Shown here piece by piece: positions 29,622-42,300 of a stretch of 64,000 bases of DNA; position 1 is the stretch's first letter, and each line of letters opens with the position of its first letter. The notes under the pieces are model-generated. The model searched no databases. It worked only from the letters and a program-made list of their open reading frames with translations, and had not been told where the DNA came from. The stretch covers positions 670,518 to 734,517 of the forward strand of contig VXAA01005247.1 of the NCBI GenBank assembly GCA_013399115.1, read 5' to 3'. A program made the position numbers and the translations under genes. The DNA is from Anseranas semipalmata (Eukaryota; Chordata; Aves; Anseriformes; Anseranatidae).

Positions 29622-29924
29622 AAAAAAAAAAAAATCTAATATTATGCTTTAGAATAGAGAATTTACCTAAGTAAATAATTATTTTTAAACCCAAGATTTA
29701 GGCAGCTTTAGTATTCCACATTATGCTAATGTTTGACAATTACTAAGTGTGGGTATCAGCCAGCATTTTTTTTTTTTTAAGTTTAATTTAAAGCAATTTG
29801 ACATGGAAAGGTTATTACTTTAGTTGCCAATAAAAGCTGTTCTTTTAACATAAGTGTACACCAAGCCCTAGGGTATGTGACTATTATCTTTTCTGCAATT
29901 ATGTGGTGTTCTACATAAATGTTT

Positions 29925-29940
29925 AAAAAAAAAAAAAAAA
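29925..29940. repeat. Poly-A tract
   Basis: Sixteen consecutive A, just upstream of the CpG island on the plus strand. Confidence 0.9.
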
Positions 29941-29984
29941 CTTAGGAATATCAGAAGTACGAACTTAGCTGCAGCAGGGAAGTC

Positions 29985-30470
29985 GCGCAGCAGCTGCGGG
30001 AAGCCCGGCTCCGGCGGCACAGCGCAGGTTGAGGTTTCCTCCTAGAGGTGCCTCCGGGAACGGCGCCTCCCGCCGCGGCTCTGCCGCCGCCGCGGGGCCG
30101 GCCGCCCGCTGCTGCCCTCGGAACCCCGCTAAACGCTGGCGCTGCCATTTCGCAGCTTCGGCCGCATGCCCCGCAGAGACGGCTTCGTTCGAAAGGGGGG
30201 TTGTTGTTTTTCTCTTCTTCCCTCAGGTCTTCAGTAATAGGGGAAAAAGGCTTTTCTCGCCATCCCGCTTGAGCTCCAGTTTCCCTTACAAGGGGCAATC
30301 ACGGCTTCTGCTCGCCGTAGGGCGGTGTTGCCAGAAGAGACCCCACGGCTGGAGCAGCGAGCCTCCCCGGGCGTGGAGCAATCCTGCACCCGGTGGGGAG
30401 CCCCGAGCCTGGGGAGCAGCCAGCGTGCGGCGAGGCACACACCTCAGCTCGGGTGTGAAGTTTGGTCCTG
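29985..30470. promoter_or_regulatory. CpG island, candidate promoter of an unidentified transcript
   Basis: A sharply bounded GC-rich block in otherwise AT-rich DNA. The core at about 29,985-30,200 has dozens of CpG dinucleotides, including runs such as CCGCCGCGG and GCCGCCGCCGCGG. In vertebrates such islands normally mark promoters. It lies about 2.7 kb past the MT-Ox stop codon, so it is not the MT-Ox promoter. Both strands are open over parts of it (30,029-30,556 plus; 29,951-30,298 minus), but that is expected in GC-rich sequence and the translations (Ala/Arg/Gly-rich) match nothing I recognise. In particular they do not match MITF, FRMD4B or EEVS. Direction cannot be decided. Confidence 0.6.
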
Positions 30471-31099
30471 CCCGACAGAAGAACCACGGCACAATCGCCA
30501 CTGCATTTGAACAGAAACCAGCCTTTTCCCCCCAGAAATTACACGTGAGATCATGAGGAGCCACGATGCTGTCACTGGAGCCCCTGAATGGCTGAAGGTG
30601 TGGGTAGAGGTGTGTGGGATAGAGGTGAAAGCCTGTCCTCAGCAGCATGCAGGCTGGCTCAGCACGTTTGTGGGGAGAGGTATGTCCCTCCTGACACCTG
30701 ATCTCCTCCAGGATTCCTTCCTTTGGCCGACGTGGGGATGCCGTGCAAACTGAGAGTGCCATTTGGTGTTTGCCCATCACCCTGGGGACCTGGCACCATG
30801 GGCTGTTTAGTCTTGAGCCCACCCTGTGCCACAGGGCAATTGCCAATGAGCACGATGAGCAACTGCCAATACTTGGCCTCTCCCACCAACCCCACTGGGG
30901 CAACGAGGGGCAGAGCCAGGGTCGGCGTAGGTGCGGGCCTGGGTCCCCAGGCAGGGTCCAAGCACTACCTCAGCCTGCGTGAAGATAAACTCACCTCACT
31001 CTCCCTTCAAAGGCAGAGCCTGGGGGTAAACAGACTGAAGAGAGACAAGCTCTAGTACAAACAGTGAAGGCTGCTTAGTTAAAAGATCACTTTGATATA

Positions 31100-31135
31100 T
31101 TTTTTTTGTCTGTTTTTTTTTTTTTTTTCTTTTTT
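31100..31135. repeat. T-rich tract
   Basis: Mostly T, interrupted by GTCTG and single C residues. Confidence 0.9.
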
Positions 31136-32314
31136 CCTGTCTGGGTTTTGTTTTTAAAGTTAATTTGGAGCTTGCAAATGTCACAGCATGGCCCTTGCCG
31201 ATCTGCAAATCTTCTTCCCTAAAACAGCCAGCACCAGGGCAATGAACTCCAGCTTCCTGCAACACCCTGCCAGCGCCTTTCAGTGCTAACCTGCAACCAT
31301 CTGCGGACAGGGAAAGGCAGTTCAACCCCAGCAGCCTGTGCAGCCCTTTGTCTTTCTACTGAGAAAGCAAGAACATTGGTTACAGCTACAGTGCCAACTG
31401 CAGTTCATGTTTCAAATTAGCTGAAGTTTGTTATTTTACACTTTAGGTAGGAGCTGCAACAAACTGCTCACCAGCAGTCCAAGCGATAGTATACAAGCCC
31501 CTCTAGGATCCCTTGGAAGAGCTCCTGATGAGTTCACCAATGTTTGCACATTAACCTCTGGGTGAAAAGCCAGCCAGAGGGATGTGAGAACTGCACCAAG
31601 CCCTCCAGAGCATGACACAAAATGATGCAAGTGTGGGAGCTAGGAGAGGAAAGGTTCTGTGAGCCCAGAAAAATAATAAAACATTTAAATCCTTAATTGC
31701 TTTTCTTGAAGATTTATCCAAAATTGAGCTCTCCTTAAGCTTGTGAGTTTGCAGAGCATTGTCAATAAATTAGATCATGCACACAAGGCAGGGATTTCAA
31801 GCCAAAAGCTCTAGCCGTGAGTCGCTTAACAGCAACACTCCCCAGAAAAACGACTCAAGATGAAACATGAGATATGTATTAATTATCAATGGTCTAATAG
31901 AAAATTTAATGAAGACAAGTATCTTCTTGCACTTTATCCATGATAACGATGATAGTGCGTCAGCGAGATGCATACCTTACAACGTGGTGGTGAATGTCAA
32001 GTCTGAAGCCATTATAGCAATTCACCACAATAATGGCTAGCCAATGTATGGACTTGTAGCACTTAATCAAAGTAATGACATTCATCCACAATTATTTATG
32101 TTATGGTAACAAAGAGCTGCCAAATGCAAAACAAATGACATGAGGATTTGCAAGTGAATTCCTTCCCGTAAATTCTCCTAAGGTTATGCTTAAAGGCCCT
32201 CAGGATGGAAGTCTGTATAAATTCAGAGCGTTATCACCAGTGTTGTTATTGTGCCACATTTTATTGCCTATAAGCCATGAACCCAGTGGTCTTGCTGAGA
32301 TGAGCTCTTCAGCC

Positions 32315-32368
32315 AGCATAACTGTACTGATGCCATTGGAGCTGGCCCCGATTTACACCCAGGAATTG
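32315..32368. repeat. Fragment of the same ancient repeat type
   Basis: CAGCATAACTGTACTGATGC followed by CATTGGAGCTGGCCCCGATT and TACACCC matches the pattern 'CAGCGTAACTCCACTGAAGTCATTGGAGCT...CCGATTTACACC'. Confidence 0.4.
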
Positions 32369-32668
32369 TCTTCAGAATTTTACAGGGGAAAAAGTATTTG
32401 GAAGACCTTTGCTTACATCTGTCTATCAAGGAAAACACAGAGCCAGTTGTAACACCCATATATGCATTTAAAGTATATGAGCAGCCCCCACTTACCTCAA
32501 TGGTCTTTGGATTAGAGCCATTATAATTGCCAACCATGATTCTCTATTAAATGCAATACTTTTCTTTTAGGGGCATTTATGTGGGTGTTTGTATAAAAAC
32601 ACTGTCAAAAACTAAGAACACCAGTAAATATAAAATGGCAACATTCAGGTTCAAATGCAATGAACTAA

Positions 32669-32674
32669 TTTATT
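32669..32674 (-). promoter_or_regulatory. Candidate poly(A) signal (AATAAA) for MT-Ox
   Basis: This is the first AATAAA on the minus strand after the stop codon, about 450 bp downstream, which would give a short 3' UTR. The hexamer is common by chance in such AT-rich DNA, so this is only a plausible end of the transcript. Confidence 0.25.
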
Positions 32675-32933
32675 TTTTTTAACACTACATCCAACTGTTT
32701 TTCACCACTCACAGATGTCATTGGAACAAGCTGAATACAAAAAATAGCCTAAGAACAATAAACTGCACAGATCAGCTAATATTGATTGCTTTAAAAATGC
32801 CCCCTGTTAAACTAAATAATAGCTAAATCTCACTGCCATAAATGTGCCTTTATATGATTAAATACTAATATAACAGAAAAATGATTGCTTAGTGGGAAAC
32901 ATGAAAATGTTGAAAATTAAGTTGTTTTTGTCT

Positions 32934-32960
32934 GTTTTTTTGTTTGTTTGTTTGTTTTTT
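32934..32960. repeat. (TTTG)n microsatellite
   Basis: A T run followed by GTTTGTTTGTTTG and another T run. Confidence 0.9.
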
Positions 32961-33120
32961 CCTATTATATGAGTCTCCAAAGCAACACCCCAAGAAAGAG
33001 AACAAGCATTTCATACTAGCGACCACTTATCCACAGAGGCCCAAACTGGGACTAAACTAAACTCTATTACTTACTTCGCGAAGTGAAGCATGCTCCCGAG
33101 AAGGAAGCCTGGTGGAGCCC

Positions 33121-33316
33121 TCACCACAGGCTCTGGCCGCCCTCGATGACCAGATTGTGGCCCGTCATGTAGTCTGAGGCTTCAGAGGCCAAATAGACGA
33201 TGGCAGCCTGCAGGTCCGTCCCGCGCGCCAGCCTTCCAGCAGGGATGTCTGCCAGCCAGCGCCGCACCAGCGGCCGCAGGGCCTCGGAGCGGATGAGCGG
33301 CGTGTCCACGATGCCC
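33121..33316 (-). CDS. MT-Ox last coding exon: SDR C-terminus and stop
   Basis: The acceptor is GTGCTCTTCGCAG. One base completes the Pro codon, then 64 codons run to a TGA at 33,123-33,121. It reads [64 protein letters not shown]. The P-G-x-x-x-T-P segment closes over the cofactor, and the 'YLASEAS-x-(Y/F)-(M/I)-T-G-x-x-(L/I)-x-(I/V)-(D/E)-GG' ending is the standard SDR C-terminus. The length gives a normal-sized SDR domain. The exon is strikingly GC- and CpG-rich against AT-rich flanks. Confidence 0.93.
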
Positions 33317-36300
33317 CTGCGAAGAGCACACATGCTGTGAGTTTATGAACGGGTTTGGCCAAGAGGAAAGGCAGCGCTTATGGGTGTTCAGGGTGATAAT
33401 TCAGAAGGAAAACTGTGGAGCAGCATGAAAGAGAGCCACAAGTTGCACCTCGTGCGCATCTACTGAAAGCCATGATGCAAACTTCAGGAGCACTTCTTAC
33501 CTACTGCCTTTCACAGCTGCTGGGCAGGCTTAGAGGATTTATTTTAAAGTGAGAACACATACACTGTCTTCTTGGCTAATAGCGGTACCCCCAACTTTCA
33601 GGTTACTCATCATAATCTCCAATTTACATTTTGCTATAGAAACAAACATGGCATTAGAACTGAAAGTGCCTCAGATCAGGTCTGGTGCTACTATTGGGAA
33701 CTTCTGTCCTGCTTCTGATTTCTCTTTTTGCAGCATAATGTTGCACGGCGAGTTTATATGCAGCCCAGAAACTGAAAACAGCCCGGCTTTCCATGTGTCA
33801 AAAAACAGGGAAAGCAAAAGCCAGCACCTTTCCCAGCCCCAAACTCTTGTTCACACAAAAAAGGAGAGACACAGCACAGTGCAATTCCCCTCAAACAAAT
33901 ACTCCAACAAAGCACAACGCATTTACCTGTCTTGCTTGCTTTATATTAATAAGTGACTACACCATTTATTAAAACTCTGCTAAGTTCATTTTCTCCAGGT
34001 GCCCTAAAAATGAGTGATGCTCCGGAAAGCACAATGCAGGGCGAACATTTGGCTGGCTTTTATGACTTTCACTGCGACTGATTTGTCACACTCCTCCTTA
34101 ACAACATATTTGTATTTTGTGAAATGTATAATTCTTTCAGCCCCTGAACAAATATATTTACATAACTGTGTCTAACGAGAAATTACATTTAACTTCTCAG
34201 AAATGACAATAACTAAAACCTGAACTGCCAATTCCACTTCATTAGTGTGGTAGAAATGCATTCCAAATGTTAATAAAAATTCCAACATGCTGATAAATTA
34301 GCGCTTCTAAGGAGCATGTGACACCTTGGTTAACATATTCAACCTCAATTATATTTCTCTTCAGCACCCTGTTATCTGGAACCTTTGCTGGCAATCAGAG
34401 GTGCTGTTTTTCAGCGGCCAATTTTCTAGATAATGTAGCTTATCAACACTGTGGGTAAACTTGCCAATGAAATCAGGCTGCACTGAACCACACACACGCT
34501 AATTGCATCTCTTTTTTATGCATATTTACAGACTGTCACTTCAAAGAAATCAGTGGCCCATTGAGGCAGCCAGTTAGCTGGAAGAATTGCCTCTTGCAAA
34601 TGAAAATTAGCAAACAAGCTAGTGATAAATATGAAATGAACAAAGTATAAAAATACCCGTTTTGTTCTGAAACTTCATTGGCATCCCAATTTATACTTCC
34701 AAGGAAATAATTTTTTGAGACACACTGGATTCTGGGTATGAGATTTACCTTTTGTTTTAAATGAAGTCTGAAATCTTCTATTTACTCTGTTACAAAGTGG
34801 AACTAATTCAGACTTTCCCCCAAACGTTTCTGTTTTCACTAATCAGGCAGGATTTAAATATCGGCTTTATTTTTTGTTGTAATTGTCAATAAACACCAGA
34901 GCAGTTCAGAAACACTGAGCAACACAGCTTGGTTAAGCTCTGGCAGTGTAATAAAATCAAACACATTCCAGTATAGGGCTGCAGATAGTTCACTTATTTC
35001 CCCTAAGCACAGTTCCCAGTCTCCCCCTTGCTCACCCAAACTCCTTGAGTACTGCTTTTCTTCACAGAGAAACATGCTTTCAGTAGCAGATGTGGAATAT
35101 GTTGCACTCCTTTCCCTTACATGCCTCTCACTATGCTTAGAAAATCATCAGCATAATCATTCTGGCTTTACACTATCAGAGATCAGAATAAAATCCTTTT
35201 GATTTTTTTTTTTTTAATTTATAAATATGTTTTAATCCAAAGGGGATGAAGATTAGGAAATATGACACACATTCCTCCAGCCCAACAGATTTCACTAAAA
35301 AGAGGGTAGTTTTCAATGTTGGGAAAAAACATCCTTGGTCTAATAGCTGCAACCTATAAATCACAGGGCTGCACCTCTTGGTTGACCTTTCCTCAGATTC
35401 ACTTCAAGCAGTAAAAATTTTGATGTGTAACAAAACTTCATTACAAATTTTTGTTACATGAATGGGAAAAAATATAGCACAAAACTTAAAGTTGCAAACA
35501 CACATGCTGATGGCACTATAAATATTAGGCATGTCATTGATACTACACATCTTCTGGGAAAGCTTTGGTGCCAAGTTGGGCAATTTAATGTTGTCGAACC
35601 CTTTTAGGCAGATTTTAGTTGGCTTCTAACCAGTTCCAGCAAAGACAACTGCCAATGCATTAATTCCCTACCTCATCTCGTATGCAGTGCTGAGCCTATC
35701 AGTACTTTCTGTTGCATGTCAATGTAATATCAAACTGCTGGTTCCTTAACATTAGACATGAGCATCAATATTTCATTATTGATACACAGGACAATTTGAG
35801 ACATTAAGAAAAAAATAAAAGAAAAAAACAATTGCCTAAAACATTTCCACTTCGAGAGACACATTAGGAAAAATATCACTTACCAGATACTTAACTGGAA
35901 TTGTTACGTGCGTTCAATCCCCAAATGAGAGCAAAAAAAGATTCCATCTGTGTGTAACTTGATTTCTTTCAGATGAGTTATTAATTTGAATGAGTTAAGT
36001 ACACTCCACTTAATCAGGAAGTGTTTAATCAAGAGATCCACTTAATTGGGACATCTCCCAAGGAATTAGATTTAAGTCCAAAGATACTTACCAGGAGCGA
36101 CTGCTGCTTAATGGGGATGGTAATGCTGCTTAATTGGGATACCTTGAGGTGGTGCTGGGGTGCTTGTTCTCCTGCCTTTCCTTCCCCGCGATGGGGGCGA
36201 CCCAAAACCTGGGGTGATCCTGCCCTACCTGCTTTCTGGCACCTCCTTCCCACCATCCTAAAAGCATTCAGTTCAGACAATGGCCACTGATTCAGCACGG

Positions 36301-39300
36301 TGGCTGCAAAATGATGTGTTCCAACACTGTGCATGCCAAAAACCATAGGTCCTCAAAAGTCCCCTGCTCCGTCACATCCAACTCACCTGAAATATCTGCA
36401 GGGACCAGGGAAGGGACTAAAGCACACACCGTGGGCAGCTGGGCACATGCTGCCCGTCACTGCTGTAAAGCTCCCTATTCACCTGTAGGTCCCCTCTGCG
36501 GCCCAGCCACCATGTCCCTTTTGATAAGACTCCAGCACTTTTATTTTGTGTGGCACCAGCTGCACAACAGGCTACAAGGCAATTGCAATAGATGGTGGCA
36601 GAAAGGCTGAGCACGGAGATGCTTGCTCCGCCTGGAGCAACAGGCAAAGTCAACCAAAGCATCCAAGGAGTCTCAGCCTCTTTCCCCCCATGGGCTTGAG
36701 ACTTGCCTGGCTGGGAAGGGAAGGCTGGATCTTCAATTTTATAAATGCAATAAATTATGCTAAGGACTCTGCTGTAACGTTTTATGCATTGATAACTTTT
36801 ATGCATTGGTCTGCATAAGTTTTATGCACTCATTAAGAAATTAAGTTGATAAAAAGTGACTAGACAGGAAGAGGGAATAAAGGCCAAAAGGTCTGCATGG
36901 TGAAATAATGTTTAAGGCCAGCCTGGAGTGTCTGGAGCTTCAGACAGAGGTACGCTGGGAAAGCCTTAAAGTATTAAAGAAACCGAGTTTGGGAAGAGCA
37001 AAGGACTTAAGGGCACACCTACATAGTTTACTTCTCCAGAGATTACCTGGGGTACCATCATGCCCTCTGTCTACCTCTTGTGCTCCTCACAGCCCTCAAA
37101 ATGCTACACACTGGACTGGACATCCATGCTCAGAAAGGCTTGTGCATTTGAGACATTTTTCAAGGCAGCAAAGTACTCCAATGGCCTCGACAGACGCACT
37201 GATGCATCGAGGCTATTGCCAGGTGTTGAGTACAAAGCTCAAATGAGCTGAAGTTGCCTCTGTGCCAGAGACTGAGGCACGACAGCAAGACTGGTGGGGT
37301 CCATGGGTCTGAGGATGGGTGCAAACCTGTGCTGAAACACAGGTTCACAGCTCCTATAGGCAGAAGCATATGCAGATTTTGCTTTTGGTGAGGCGGATCT
37401 GAGTGATACAAACTGTGCTGAATCGTGACCCAGAGCTACGGGGGCAGCTGGACAGGAGGGGCTCAGCCATGGCTTTGAAGCGATGGGAGGAAAATGCTGC
37501 CGGGGTTCAAGAGCGTTTCAGCCCAGGTCCCCAGCTGGGTTGGAGAGAGCTACTGTATCCAGAGCAGGGGGCCTGGAACACAGCAGAAACCTTTGTGCTT
37601 TGTGCGTTGTTCCTGGCTATTGCTCCGCAAAGAAAAATACCGCTTCCTATTATCGGATTTTGACCTCAGAGCTGGAGTTTAAGACAGGTACAGATGATCA
37701 AAATGCAACCCCATTTTGGCTTAAAAATTAGAAAAAGAGAAGCATGACTGTTTTTTTTTTTTTTCTATGCTTTGACGACTGCCTCCAAAAACATAACTTC
37801 TTCAAATACAGCTGTAGGATTCCAACTTATACAAAACAATGAGTTTTGATCATTTGGTGGATACTTTTTAAATTTATGTAAACCCCTTAGAAATGGGTAA
37901 TTCCTTCTCTAAGATCCTTCTCACTCATGATCACTGTAAATGTGACATACTATCTCATCTCTGTTGGTAAAGATTACCTGTGCATTTTCAGGCACAGTTC
38001 CTGCCAGGTCCTGCTGGGCTTCCCTAATTCCATTCATCTCCCCTGGCTCCTAAAAGCCAGTGTAAATTCACCAGACCTAGTTGTGAGAACACTATTGCAG
38101 AGCTGTTAGCATTGGCATGGGGAAAATCCTATTACAAAGTAAGATGCTGTTTAAAGAATCCATGGATCACATAGAGCGAAGGCTGGAATCACTGTTATAA
38201 TTAGTAATAAATAATCATAAGGAAGACAGTTAACACAAGGAAGTGGAGAGCAAACCGACAGTAAAAACACAGGCACTTGCCATTGAACTCTGTGAATTTT
38301 TTTTATTCCACTTTGTGGATTAAAATATGTAATTTGTTTTTCCTAATTTGACGTACATTATATCTTCATTATTACAATTTAACTCCTGGGTTAAAATCCT
38401 GCCCTTCTTACTTACTCTGATTGACTTCAATGGTCTACGGAATTTGACCGCTTCCAATTAGCGCCATCCACTTGGGTTTCTGCTTAGCGCTATCATGCAC
38501 TGTTAATTGTTTAATAAAATGACTGTGTTGGGCATGTGTGTGAGAAACAGGGAGAAAAAAAGTGGCAAGAAAACTTTGCTCTGTGAATAAATACCATAAA
38601 ATAAAACATGCAGCTTTAAGGCTCCAAAAATGAGGAAAATGTAATTTGTAATAAATATATATATATTTACAAAATTACACCTGGCCTCCTGTGACTGTCA
38701 GAGCTGAACGCTGTCTCAATTACAGCACTACAATGTGGCTTTTAAAGTGCCTATATATTTGTCTCAAGTAAAAAGGGGAAAGAAGTATTGTCTATTAAGT
38801 GTCAAAAGCCTTTTCTTTAACCGCAGAAGGCTTGGACAGACTAAGGAAATATTTCATCTGGAAGAGAAACGCTAAAAACTACCCTTCACATTATTGGAAA
38901 ACCTATTATCAAATGCTAAAACCTCTTCTTAAATCCCTGAGTATACACAGCAACAGAGCAGGCTTGGTTCTAAGTATTTAAACCTTTGTTAAGGAAAAGA
39001 CAACATAAAAAGGGATGCAATCCACCTGCTAATTAGAAACTTTATTTTCCAAGATACTGCTCATTTGAGCTTTTTAGAACATTTCATTCTCTTTGTACTT
39101 TCAAAATGAGATTACATTTTACTTACGGGGAAATGCAGTTGACTTTTACTCCTCTGTCAATCCATTCAGTTCCTAACGTCTGTGTTAATTTTACGACCCC
39201 AGCTTTCGAGGCGTTGTATGCCAACTGCTTCTGTGGGTGCGGAACTGGAAGGGATTCAGAAATAGAAAAATATTTATTCTCCACAAATTAATGTGTGCGG

Positions 39301-42300
39301 GGAAGTTTAAGCACTACAAGGACAATTCCCTCTATTGAGATGAACTATTTGCTGTTTCCCTGATACTAGGCAGGGAGCAACAAGAATTTAGCCAGCCACA
39401 CCACAGAACTCTAAATTGGTATTTTGCCACCTCACATTTTTGCCTCAGCAAATGGGGTACTGGAAGAAATGGAGAAAAAAGGAAATAAATAAACTTGAAA
39501 TGTTCCATATTTGGGCAAAACCAAAAGCAATGTGTTAAACATACATGTGCAACTATTTGATTATTTCCAAGATAGATCATATATAACATATTGCATTATT
39601 ATATTATATCATATATAATAGTTATATGTTATACACGTACGTATATTTTTGTATAAAATATTCATACACTGTAATACTGATATAAAATAATGCAATATAT
39701 TATAATATATATGCATAATAGATTTTATATAACATACTATATTATATATAGCTTCCTGGAACAAATTATTCTCCTTAATTTTTAAATTATCCATGGTCTG
39801 AAGCAAACACCTCACATTATCTAATCAATGTTTGTGTGGATGTGAGCACAGGTGCGTCCCAAAAATTCTGAACACCCACCACTTTCAAAATCTGAAGCTT
39901 CTGAAAGTGTTTCAGAGATGTCACATGTCAGTCACAGAGGGAAAATGATCGGCTTGCTAATTACCATGTTCAAGCTTGCTAGTGCTGTGTGCTCGGGTGG
40001 CTCTGCCCCTCCGCGAGCTCTCATGCTTGCAGTGTTCCCAGGAAAGCTACTTAAGGGCAAATCCCCGGTGGGTGTAAAGTGCCTTAAACCCACCAGAGTC
40101 AACCCGAATCAGTCCAGCTGTTGGGATTTACACCCACGCAGCATCTCTCCGTGGACTTTTCTCCGACCTGGTTGCCGTCGTGATCTCTTTAAAGAAATTC
40201 AGTGCAAAGCACTGATCCGTAATTAGCACCATGTTGGTACTGGACATCAGTGAGGCACTTCATGGAGGGACAGTGGGGAAAATCAGTGCTGAATATCAGT
40301 GACCACAAAACAAGCAATTGCAGCATGCAGGGAGGTGGCACTGCAGCCTGGGAGCCACTGTAAGGTGTAGCCGGCAAACCCCACAGCGCTTTGGTAAAAG
40401 CACGGAAGCACAACGGGCAGTTGGCATTAGATCGGTCCTAAGCTATGAAGTTAAGCTGGTGTATCTGTTCCAGACCCAATGTGTTAACCCAATACATCCA
40501 CAATTGCTTTTGTTGTCTAAAACTATTGTTTCCAAGTGTGTCAATTTAAAAGGTGTAAAGAAGACAGTAACAAACTAAGTTATCCAAGCTCTGAAAGAGT
40601 GAAGAGCCCTGCCGTAAATTACTGAGCATGTGAATAAGCACCTTTGCCTTGAACACAGACATCTGTGAATAGATTTGAAGAACATACAAGACTGGGGCAA
40701 TAATAAGTATTTTTTTCTGCATGTGCTGAAGGTTTGCTCAGAATTAGGCCTTTTTACAATGAGGCTACAAAGAGCGTTTCACACGCTGTCCCCCTCTGCC
40801 ATTTTTTTGTTCCATACCAAGTGATTCCCATTTCTACCAGAAGAACCGTGCTGCCCTCTGTGCGTGCCTGTCGCCCCTCAGACACAGCTCTCCATGGAGG
40901 CTCTCGAACAGGAGTGGAACCTAATTTCTTGATTAATTGCTGTGCATCAGCTCCAAGTTATGTACAACTTTGGTAGTTAACCTCACAACCTCCCGAAAGC
41001 AGTTCTTTGCTAAACTTTCCAAACACGTCTGCCTGTGATAAATCATTCGGTGTTTGCTAAGAGGATAAGAGTTTTGGCACAGTCTTTGCACCTCATGCCC
41101 ATGTGGGTGAGAGCAGCAAGTTGTTGGACAGATTCAGAATCAGCTTTCTGTCTTGGGGTGGCTGCTCACTCAGGGTTTTTAATAGTCTCTCCATGTCAGT
41201 GCTTTTGTCTTTGTAGGAATGGCTAAGGAAAGTAACCAAGAAGATGAAATATCCCCCTCCGGAGACACATGGCTCAGGTTGGAAGAGCTGAGGAACAACC
41301 ACCTTGCTGAGCACCCACACCACCTCCTCCTCCTCCCATCTCCAAGCCTCCCTTTTGGGTGATCTCTCATAAACCAGCAAATCTTCAACCCTCCAAACTC
41401 ATGCAAAGTGGGACTAGAGCCTATGAATAAAGCCATGCCTCCTGCAGTGTCACAAAAAAAAACCTCCACGTTTGTAAGGCCTGTATGAAGGGAGGACACT
41501 CACTCATGTTTCACATGGAGAAGATGGGAGGAAAGGAGATAAAAATGCTGCAAACATCAGCTGCATTATATTTTAAACACCTGACATGATGTTTTTGATA
41601 CCTTGCTCGGTGCATAAGGCACCCAGCCTGACCTTGAAGCAGCCGTGTAATGTTAATGAGAGGTGTACACAGAGAGAAGAACAGACCACTTACCACTAAA
41701 GATATTCGCTGTAAAAATTAGAGAGCAGAGTTATACCTGTACAAATGGCAGAGCTGCAGCAGCCTTGTCACTGCTGCTGAAGCATACGTCTGAAATAATT
41801 CCAGTCAAATACCAGAATCAAAATGCACATATGCAAAATGTATGCAGCATATCTTCAATTAATTAAAACTGATTCTAAGCAATGTATCCGGAAAAAATCA
41901 CAAACAAAAAACTCCCTATCCTGCTAAGACTCTCCTCATTTTCCTCTATCTCTCAGGAAGGACTCAACCTACAAAAAAAAAAAAAAAAAAAATCCCCTAA
42001 CTATTTCTAGAAACATTTCATACTATGCCAGTTGGCCAACATACTTAAATAACCAACCAACCAACATATTTATTTAACATTCAGCAGATGGACATGATAT
42101 GAACATCGTGGTTTTCAGTTGTAGTTTTATAACTACTAGATTTTTTCCATGCCAAGATTCAAACAGGTTCAGAAGGTAAACACATCCTTTCGTCTCTTAA
42201 CTTCTGGCCTCCCCATGTCCACATGCACTAACTTTCCGTGATATTTAAATGGAATTTGCAATGTCCCTTCCAGGCTGCTCTCAGGGTTGCACTTCATGGG

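Larger units (their letters stand above)
30471..33120. other. Intergenic region between CpG island and MT-Ox 3' end
   Basis: Contains a T-rich tract at 31,100-31,135, a TTTG-rich tract at about 32,934-32,960, an old repeat fragment near 32,315 and a homeobox-like AT-rich block at 31.86-32.11 kb. The first part (30.5-31.3 kb) is GC-richer and may be the tail of the island or a transcribed exon, but no coding signal was found. The MT-Ox 3' UTR should occupy the part just below 33,120. Confidence 0.5.

Noticed and set aside
30029..30556. 175-codon plus-strand frame over the CpG island
   Set aside because: Ala/Arg/Pro-rich translation expected from GC-rich sequence; opposite-strand frames are also open; no similarity to MITF, FRMD4B or EEVS N-termini.
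33073..33084. Perfect 12-base palindrome ACTTCGCGAAGT just past the MT-Ox stop codon
   Set aside because: Short palindromes of this size arise by chance in 64 kb; no second copy or known site attached.
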